In this document: positions 1 to 5,109 of the stretch, piece by piece
How the letters are laid out: each line of letters opens with the position of its first letter
How positions within the stretch are numbered: position 1 is the stretch's first letter
Source: Bacteroidales bacterium
Lineage (GTDB): Bacteria; Bacteroidota; Bacteroidia; Bacteroidales; UBA7960
NCBI GenBank assembly: GCA_007131125.1
Contig: SLRE01000052.1
Coordinates: 1-5,109, forward strand
DNA: 5,109 nucleotides
Reading direction: 5' to 3'
Translations under genes and position numbers: made by a program
Notes under the pieces: model-generated
Told to the model about the DNA's origin: nothing
The model's database searches: none
The model's input: only the letters and a program-made list of their open reading frames with translations

Positions 1-3000
1 ACATCCCCATAATTGAAGACCCGCCGGGCATTGCCTCCCGCTGCGCCGTTTTTGCCAAAAGCGACCTGATTCACCGGCAGCAGCAGGGCTACAGCATCGA
101 CCAGCTCTGGAACGGCCTAGTAAAAGGCCTGGCCGAATCGGCCTACTCCACCCTTTTCAGGGGAAAGACCATACAACACGATGTTTTTCTCATCGGCGGG
201 CTGGCCAACAACAAAATTTTTCTGCATTTTTTCAGGAAGCTTCTCAACAACCGACGGCTTGTCGTTGCCGGAAAGCCCGATTTCTTCTGGACGGAATCCC
301 TGGTTAAGTACCTGTCAACTGCACCTGTGCTTCCACAAACCAACGGTCAGGAAAAAGCAGTCCCAAAAGTTTCATTTGAAAAGGAGTTATCTTTTGAGGG
401 GGCTACCGAAAAAACCCATCGCCACCACCTTGATGCGCACGGCAACGAAGTGGACATATGGCATCTTGAAAAGGGAAAGCATTACGAGGTGTTTACAGGG
501 CTGGATGTAGGCTCCACCAGCACCAAGATGGCCCTGGTGGATGCAGACGGGAAAATCCTGGCAGGACTTTACACCCGCACACGCGGAAAACCTGTTGACG
601 CCTTTAAAGGCCTGCTGGAAGGCCTGGTAACTTTGGAGCAACAGGAATCGGTGCGCTTTTCGGTAAAAGGCTTCGGTACCACAGGAAGCGGACGCAACCT
701 GCTCGGCCATTTTGCAGGGGCCGACCTGGTAAAGAACGAAATTACCGCCCACCTTAAAGGGGCCATAAAGGAGTTTCCCGAAGTAAAAACCATTTTCGAG
801 ATAGGGGGGCAGGACTCCAAATACATTTTGGTGGAAAACGGCTGGATGAAGGATGCCAACATGAACTATGTATGTGCCGCCGGTACCGGCTCTTTCCTGG
901 AAGAGCAGGCCAAAAACCTAAACATAGCCCTTGACGACATTCCGGCCTTTTGCAAAGGAGCCAAACCACCCATTTCCAACGACCGCTGCACGGTGTTTAT
1001 GGAACAGGATGCCAACCAGCTGCTGGCAAAGGGGTTTACCAAAAACCAGGTGATGGCATCCATCCTTTATTCGGTATGCAAAAACTACCTGAACCGTGTG
1101 GTGCATAACCGCCCTGTAAGAGAACCCGTTCTTTTTCTTGGTGCCACCGCCAAAAACCGCGGCCTGGTAGAAGCCTTTGAAAATGTGATTGGAGAAAAAG
1201 TTCACACATCCCAATACAGCCACATTATGGGCGCCATCGGTATGGCCGAAATGCTGAGAAACCAGCCTCCGGATAAAACCGGGTTTAAAGGCATTTCCCT
1301 GAGGCACCGGCAAATCAGCCTGAACGAAGAACAATGCGAACTTTGCAACAACCATTGCCGCATTACCAATATGCAGGTGGAGGGGGAGGAAAAATCCGTT
1401 TCGTGGGGCTATATGTGCGGAAAAGAGCCTGAAGAAGAAAACGCAAAAGAAAATCCTGGCCTGGAAGGCGTTAAACATCTCGGAAAAGCCATTCATAGCC
1501 GGCCCGTTTTAAAAGAACCGGCTACCACCGTTTATTTTCCAAGGGGACTGCAGTATTTTTCCTACAACCCTTTCTGGCAGCATTTTTTTAAAGAACTAAA
1601 CATCAGACTGCAGCCCACACCGGTTTCCAATGGGCAGATCCTTTCCCTGTCCCGTTCTTATGCACTGACTGACTTTTGCTTCCCCCTTAAGCTGGCCATA
1701 GGCCATGTAATGTATGCCCTGAAAAATTCCGAAGGCCCCATCCTGGCTCCATTCCACATACAGGATGCAGCTAACCCCAAAGCGGCAAACTCCTACTTTT
1801 GCCCTTTATCCCAGGCTTTCCCATCCATCCTGAAAAGCACCTTCGGCTACAACGACCTCTCAACATCTAACCTGCTCAGCCCTTTGGTCGATTTTTCCAA
1901 AGATGCTGAATACAACACCATGCAACTGGAAGCCTCCTTTGGGGAAGCCCTGAACATCTCCCGCAAAAAAATCAGGGAAGCATACAGCATTGCCTTGGAA
2001 AAAGACCGGGAAGTGAAAAGCAACCTGAGGTTAACCGGAAAAGCCTTTATTGAGAAAAAAAGCAGGGTGCAAAAACCGAAGTTCGTAATTCTCGGGAGGG
2101 GCTATAACATCCTTGACAATACCCTGAATCTTGGCATCCTTTCTTCCATTGCCCGTTACGGATACGACATCATCCCCATGGATATACTGCCCCTGGAACG
2201 TAAAGACATGCCGGAAGGATACCATGACATGTATTGGTCCTACGGGCAAAAAATTATTATGGCAGCACATTACATGGCTGAAAAAGAAGACCTTTACCCG
2301 GTTTTTCTGACCAACTTCAGCTGCGGGCCTGACTCATTTCTGTTGAGTGCTTTTGAACAGATCCTGAAAGAAAAACCCTACCTGATCCTTGAGCTGGATG
2401 AACATGGAGGGGATGCCGGCTACCTGACCAGGCTGGAAGCATTTTTCGACCGGGTGGAGCATCATTACGGCCATAATTCCAAACCCCGGGCGGTGGCGCA
2501 GCCTCCCTCCAATATCGAACCCCGCCTTGCCAACTACAGGGTATACATTCCACCCATGCATCCTTATGGTTCCCGCCTGATGAGTGCTGCCATCAGGGCA
2601 TATGGCATCGATGCCGTGGCCCTGACCAAAGAAGACCAGGAAACCTTTGCCCTGGGCAGAAAATATGTGAGGGGTTCGGAATGCATGCCTGCCGCTTCTA
2701 CCATTGGGGCTTTCCTGCACCGGATATCGCAGGATAAAGAAAACCTTTCCGGCACCCCTGCCCTCTTCATGCCCTGCACCAGCGGGCCATGCCGCTTTGG
2801 GCAATACGCCCGGCTTCACGACCAGATCCTGCAAAAGCTAAACATAAACGCAAAAATCATCTCCCCGAACTCCGACGACAATTACGAAGACATCAAAGGC
2901 GGCATGCGGGTGCAAATCCTGAAAGGACTCATTGCAGCCGATGTACTTTTTAAAGTGGGTTGCAGGATGCGCCCCTACGAAAAAGAAAAAGGAAGCGTAG

Positions 3001-3662
3001 ACAGACTCCTGGAGCAGGCCCTGTCAGACCTGGAAAAAGTGCTGGAACAAAAAGGCAGGGTAAGCGGGGTTTTGAAAAAGCTTAACCACCGCTTACAATC
3101 AGTTCCCCTTTCGGACGGGCAAAAACCACTGGTGGGCGTGGTTGGGGAGATTTATGTGAGAAACTCTCCATTTTCCAATTCCGAACTGGTAAAAAGCATT
3201 GAAGCCAACGGAGGAGAAGCCTGGGTGGCACCCATGATGGAGTGGATGCATTATGCAGCAGAAATGAAGGTCAGTGAAAATTTTATGGACATGCTGACCA
3301 ACAACATCTCCACAGGCATAACCCACCTGATAGACAAGAGATATCACGGCATCTTCCGAAAGTTAATCTCCGACCGGAAAGAGCCTCCCATCAGGGAAGT
3401 TATAGTTCAGGGGAAAAAACACATTCCCCCTGAAGTGGAAGGGGAGTCTATCCTTACCATAGGCCGGGCCATAGGTTTTTTCAGGCAAAATGCCTCCCTG
3501 GTGGTGAACGTATCTCCCTTTGGGTGTATGCCCGGATCCATCAGCAGTTCGGTGCTGAGAAACGTTTCCAAAGAATACAACACCCCGGTGGTTTCTGTTT
3601 TTTATGATGGGGAAACAGATTTTTCCGACCTGCTTGCAACTTATATCCAAAATGCTACGTAA
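1..3662 (+). CDS. Fused acyl-CoA dehydratase activase / DUF2229 / HgdB-like Fe-S protein, 5'-partial
   Basis: The reading frame is open from base 3 to the TAA at 3660-3662 and begins upstream of the window; residue 1 below is the codon at base 3. Residues 1 to about 105 are the end of a BcrAD/BadF ATPase (ASKHA) domain, with the cluster cysteine in SRCAVF (Cys14) and the nucleotide-site motif IGGLANN. After a charged linker, residues about 161-418 form a complete second ATPase domain: DVGSTSTK (168-175), IGGQDSK, CAAGTG (Cys291) and DRCTVF (Cys329). Then come CxxCxxxC (Cys445, 448, 452) with GYMCG (Cys472), a DUF2229-like domain (about 507-730; Cys559, Cys600), and an HgdB-like region with SCGPDS (Cys774), DEHGGDAG (799-806), CTSGPCRFGQY (Cys925, 930) and PFGCMPG (Cys1175). 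In characterised relatives the ATPase drives electrons from a [4Fe-4S] cluster into a dehydratase or double-cubane protein. Here both partners share one chain, presumably cytoplasmic. The substrate is unknown. GTG at 327 is an internal valine, not the start. Family assignment is firm; the reaction is not. Confidence 0.93.
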   Translation, partial: IPIIEDPPGIASRCAVFAKSDLIHRQQQGYSIDQLWNGLVKGLAESAYSTLFRGKTIQHDVFLIGGLANNKIFLHFFRKLLNNRRLVVAGKPDFFWTESLVKYLSTAPVLPQTNGQEKAVPKVSFEKELSFEGATEKTHRHHLDAHGNEVDIWHLEKGKHYEVFTGLDVGSTSTKMALVDADGKILAGLYTRTRGKPVDAFKGLLEGLVTLEQQESVRFSVKGFGTTGSGRNLLGHFAGADLVKNEITAHLKGAIKEFPEVKTIFEIGGQDSKYILVENGWMKDANMNYVCAAGTGSFLEEQAKNLNIALDDIPAFCKGAKPPISNDRCTVFMEQDANQLLAKGFTKNQVMASILYSVCKNYLNRVVHNRPVREPVLFLGATAKNRGLVEAFENVIGEKVHTSQYSHIMGAIGMAEMLRNQPPDKTGFKGISLRHRQISLNEEQCELCNNHCRITNMQVEGEEKSVSWGYMCGKEPEEENAKENPGLEGVKHLGKAIHSRPVLKEPATTVYFPRGLQYFSYNPFWQHFFKELNIRLQPTPVSNGQILSLSRSYALTDFCFPLKLAIGHVMYALKNSEGPILAPFHIQDAANPKAANSYFCPLSQAFPSILKSTFGYNDLSTSNLLSPLVDFSKDAEYNTMQLEASFGEALNISRKKIREAYSIALEKDREVKSNLRLTGKAFIEKKSRVQKPKFVILGRGYNILDNTLNLGILSSIARYGYDIIPMDILPLERKDMPEGYHDMYWSYGQKIIMAAHYMAEKEDLYPVFLTNFSCGPDSFLLSAFEQILKEKPYLILELDEHGGDAGYLTRLEAFFDRVEHHYGHNSKPRAVAQPPSNIEPRLANYRVYIPPMHPYGSRLMSAAIRAYGIDAVALTKEDQETFALGRKYVRGSECMPAASTIGAFLHRISQDKENLSGTPALFMPCTSGPCRFGQYARLHDQILQKLNINAKIISPNSDDNYEDIKGGMRVQILKGLIAADVLFKVGCRMRPYEKEKGSVDRLLEQALSDLEKVLEQKGRVSGVLKKLNHRLQSVPLSDGQKPLVGVVGEIYVRNSPFSNSELVKSIEANGGEAWVAPMMEWMHYAAEMKVSENFMDMLTNNISTGITHLIDKRYHGIFRKLISDRKEPPIREVIVQGKKHIPPEVEGESILTIGRAIGFFRQNASLVVNVSPFGCMPGSISSSVLRNVSKEYNTPVVSVFYDGETDFSDLLATYIQNAT

Positions 3663-3667
3663 ATTTG
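3634..3667 (+). promoter_or_regulatory. Possible Bacteroidota-type promoter for the small lipoprotein gene
   Basis: TAAATTTG at 3660-3667 matches the Bacteroidota -7 consensus TAnnTTTG exactly, and its first three bases are the stop codon of the upstream gene. A TTG at 3634-3636 could serve as the -33 element, but the 23-base spacer is at the long end of what is usual, about 19-21. Transcription would start near 3672-3676, leaving a leader of roughly 20 bases before the ATG at 3692. This is a consensus match by eye only. Readthrough from the upstream gene remains possible because no terminator hairpin is visible in the gap. Confidence 0.4.
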
Positions 3668-3691
3668 CCTGAAATCTCAAACAGACAACCC

Positions 3692-4006
3692 ATGATGCTT
3701 TTTCCCAAAAGACTTTTGTTGCTCCCCTTTTTGCTATTCCTTGCTTTCATCTTTACAGCCTGCCCCGACGACAAATGCCCCGAAGGAGTCAATGCCGTTC
3801 TTAAAGATTATACCGGTTTGAGCGGCTGCCATTGGGTGCTGGAGCTGGAAAATGGTGATAAGCTTGAACCCGTCAACCTGCACGAACTGGATTTTGAACC
3901 GGAGGACGGAATGCCCGTAAAAGTTGAATATACCGAAGCACAGGAAATGATGAGCATTTGTATGGTCGGAAAAATGGTGGAGATTCAATGCATTACCAAA
4001 AGATAA
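3692..4006 (+). CDS. Small cysteine-containing lipoprotein of unknown function
   Basis: This is a 104-residue protein read from ATG 3692 to TAA 4004-4006. ATG 3695, the next codon, is an equally good start. An in-frame TTG at 3665 would add nine residues ahead of the signal peptide and lies inside the putative -7 box, so I rejected it. Residues 1-23 are a signal peptide (KR, then a leucine/phenylalanine core) ending in FTAC, a lipobox with Phe at -3, which makes Cys24 the probable lipidated residue. Acidic residues follow directly (CPDDKCPEG), which may influence lipoprotein sorting in this phylum. The mature part has four further cysteines (29, 46, 90, 100), enough for two disulfides. The pattern GCHWVLELENG, EPVNL, VKVEY, SICMVGKMVEI suggests a compact beta-rich domain, perhaps OB-like; that is inference. 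I do not recognise a named family. It lies 29 bases after the activase gene, but function gives no link to it. The gene is likely real; the role is unknown. Confidence 0.8.
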   Translation: MMLFPKRLLLLPFLLFLAFIFTACPDDKCPEGVNAVLKDYTGLSGCHWVLELENGDKLEPVNLHELDFEPEDGMPVKVEYTEAQEMMSICMVGKMVEIQCITKR

Positions 4007-4139
4007 AATCCTTCTTTTAATCCAAAACATGCTTCAACAAATAAAACTTGCCTAAATGTTTAAGTTTATGTATTTTAGCAGGTTGAAAATTGATAAACAA
4101 AATAAACCAAACCAAAGTTAAACCCAAAAAAAAATCACA
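4007..4139. other. AT-rich intergenic region and leader of the M3 peptidase gene
   Basis: This 133-base stretch is clearly richer in A and T than the flanking genes and contains no open reading frame of note. It holds the promoter candidate at 4048-4078. Downstream of that is a leader of about 55 bases that is purine-rich, carries AAACC repeats around 4095-4105, and ends with a run of nine A (4126-4134) six bases before the ATG. No Shine-Dalgarno sequence is present; A-rich DNA upstream of the start is typical of translation initiation in Bacteroidota. No strong terminator for the preceding gene is visible. Confidence 0.6.
4048..4078 (+). promoter_or_regulatory. Probable promoter of the M3 peptidase gene
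   Basis: TTG at 4048-4050 is followed after 20 bases by TATTTTAG at 4071-4078, which matches five of the six fixed positions of the Bacteroidota -7 box TAnnTTTG. The spacing is close to the usual 19-21 bases. The predicted transcription start is near 4083-4086, giving a leader of about 55 bases before the ATG at 4140. The assignment rests on consensus and position only. Confidence 0.45.
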
Positions 4140-5109
4140 ATGAGAAAGTATTGGCTTTTATTGATGGTACCCGTGCTGTTTATGGCATCATGTGAAGTTG
4201 CAGAGCGCGAGAATCCATTTTTTACGGAGTACGAAACCCCCTTTGGTGTTCCTCCATTTGACGAAATAAGGAACGAACACTTTAAACCGGCCATTGAAGA
4301 GGGAATGCGTCAGCAGAAAGTTGAGATTGAAGCCATCATCAACAATCCCGAAGAACCCACTTTTGAAAACACCATTGAAGCCCTTGAATATTCCGGTGGT
4401 CTGCTAAACAGTGTGTTGCGGGTTTTTTACAACTTCAATTCGGCCCTTACCAGCCCGGAGATCCAGGAAATAGCCAACGAAATGGCACCCGAACTTTCCG
4501 CCCATTCTGATGATATCAGACTGAACCTTGACCTTTTCGACCGTGTCAATGCCGTTTATGAGCAGAAGGATGAGCTGGACCTGAACCCGGAGCAAATGCG
4601 TCTGCTTACCGAAACCCATAAAGGTTTTGTTCGCAGTGGTGCCGCCCTTCCTGAAGAAAAACAGGAGCGCCTTCGCGAGATCAATTCCCGTCTTTCTACC
4701 CTTACCCTCCGCTTTGGGCAAAATGTACTTGGAGAAACCAATACTTTTCAATTGGTGATCGATAACGAAGAAGACCTTGCAGGGCTTCCACAGTCATCCA
4801 TTGAAGATGCTGCCGATCTGGCTGCTTCCGAAGGCAAGGAAGGCAAGTGGATCTTTACCCTTCACAACCCAAGCGTGATGCCCTTCCTATACAATGCCGA
4901 CAACCGTGAACTGCGCGAAAAAATGCAGCAGGCTTATATCAATCGCGGCAACAACGACAACGAATTCGACAACAAAAAGATCCTTGGGGAGATCGTAAAC
5001 CTGCGCCTGGAAAGAGCCAATATGTTTGGTTATGACAACCATGCCAAATTTTCACTGGAAGAAACCATGGCAGGAGATGTTGAAACCGTGATGGATTTTA
5101 TCAACGAGT
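4140..5109 (+). CDS. dcp: M3 family metallopeptidase (peptidyl-dipeptidase Dcp type), lipoprotein, 3'-partial
   Basis: The frame is open from ATG 4140 to the window edge (323 complete codons). Residues 1-17 are a lipoprotein signal peptide (RK, hydrophobic core) with the lipobox MASC, so Cys18 is the likely lipid anchor and the enzyme acts at a membrane facing the periplasm or at the surface. The mature start closely follows the N-terminal helical domain of Dcp: VPPFDEIRNEHFKPAIEEGM, then EIEAIINNPEEPTFENTIEALEYSG, a pattern also seen in E. coli Dcp, and later EGKWIFTL and REKMQQAY. Family members are about 700 residues and remove C-terminal dipeptides using zinc held by HExxH; that motif lies beyond the window, so catalytic integrity cannot be judged. 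E. coli Dcp has no lipobox, whereas lipoprotein forms occur in Bacteroidota. The start is supported by the signal peptide directly after it, A-rich upstream DNA and a candidate promoter about 60 bases upstream. A role in peptide nutrition or envelope peptide turnover is inferred. OpdA-like specificity is the main alternative. Confidence 0.92.
   Translation, partial: MRKYWLLLMVPVLFMASCEVAERENPFFTEYETPFGVPPFDEIRNEHFKPAIEEGMRQQKVEIEAIINNPEEPTFENTIEALEYSGGLLNSVLRVFYNFNSALTSPEIQEIANEMAPELSAHSDDIRLNLDLFDRVNAVYEQKDELDLNPEQMRLLTETHKGFVRSGAALPEEKQERLREINSRLSTLTLRFGQNVLGETNTFQLVIDNEEDLAGLPQSSIEDAADLAASEGKEGKWIFTLHNPSVMPFLYNADNRELREKMQQAYINRGNNDNEFDNKKILGEIVNLRLERANMFGYDNHAKFSLEETMAGDVETVMDFINE

Noticed and set aside
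181..510. A 109-codon + strand frame overlapping the large gene in another frame.
   Set aside because: The large gene's frame shows conserved family motifs throughout this stretch; the alternative frame shows none.
918..1496. A 192-codon open frame on the - strand.
   Set aside because: It lies wholly inside the second ASKHA domain coding region, has no recognisable domain, and its composition is that of a shadow of the + strand gene.
1498..1522. GCCGG and CCGGC inverted repeat flanking a TTTTAAAA core.
   Set aside because: It is inside well-conserved coding sequence with only a five-pair stem and a long loop; most likely codon-driven chance.
2334..2834. A 166-codon open frame on the - strand.
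   Set aside because: It is antisense to the conserved HgdB-like region; no domain or start context supports it.
3665..3691. TTG at 3665 as the start of the small lipoprotein gene.
   Set aside because: It would place nine extra polar residues before the signal peptide and lies within the putative -7 box; ATG at 3692 or 3695 directly precedes the signal peptide.
3998..4018. AAAAGA and TCTTTT as a terminator stem after the small lipoprotein gene.
   Set aside because: It is a six-pair stem with a single G-C pair and a nine-base loop, and overlaps the end of the gene; too weak to call a terminator.
4404..4751. A 115-codon open frame on the - strand.
   Set aside because: It is antisense to the M3 peptidase coding region, whose + strand translation matches the Dcp family closely.

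Overview
The window carries three genes, all on the + strand, and looks like ordinary chromosomal sequence from a member of the Bacteroidota. The evidence for that phylum is: start codons without a Shine-Dalgarno sequence but with A-rich upstream DNA; Bacteroidota-type promoter elements (TTG, then TAnnTTTG) in both gaps; two consecutive lipoprotein signal peptides; and a lipoprotein version of the Dcp-type M3 peptidase. The large activase fusion points to a strict or facultative anaerobe, since this chemistry is oxygen sensitive in its characterised relatives. No finer placement is possible from the sequence alone.

Layout. Bases 1-3662 hold the 3' part of one very large gene whose start lies upstream of the window (1219 codons visible). 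Its product is a fused relative of the activator (ATPase) and dehydratase subunits of 2-hydroxyacyl-CoA dehydratases: the end of one BcrAD/BadF-type ATPase domain, a complete second one, a cysteine-rich segment, a DUF2229-type domain and an HgdB-like cysteine-rich region. After a 29-base gap comes a small lipoprotein of about 104 residues with no recognised function (3692-4006). A 133-base AT-rich intergenic region (4007-4139) follows, with a plausible promoter. The last gene (4140 to the window end) encodes the N-terminal 323 residues of a lipoprotein M3 metallopeptidase of the peptidyl-dipeptidase Dcp type; its catalytic HExxH region lies beyond the window.

The three products have no obvious common pathway. 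The first is expected to be cytoplasmic and redox-linked; the other two are predicted lipoproteins of the cell envelope. An exact TAnnTTTG box overlapping the stop codon of the first gene suggests that the small lipoprotein has its own promoter, and the M3 peptidase appears to be a separate transcription unit.

I found no RNA genes, mobile elements, CRISPR arrays, long repeats or phage genes. The most interesting object is the activase fusion, whose substrate is unknown for this family. I see no evidence of a wholly new multi-gene system here.
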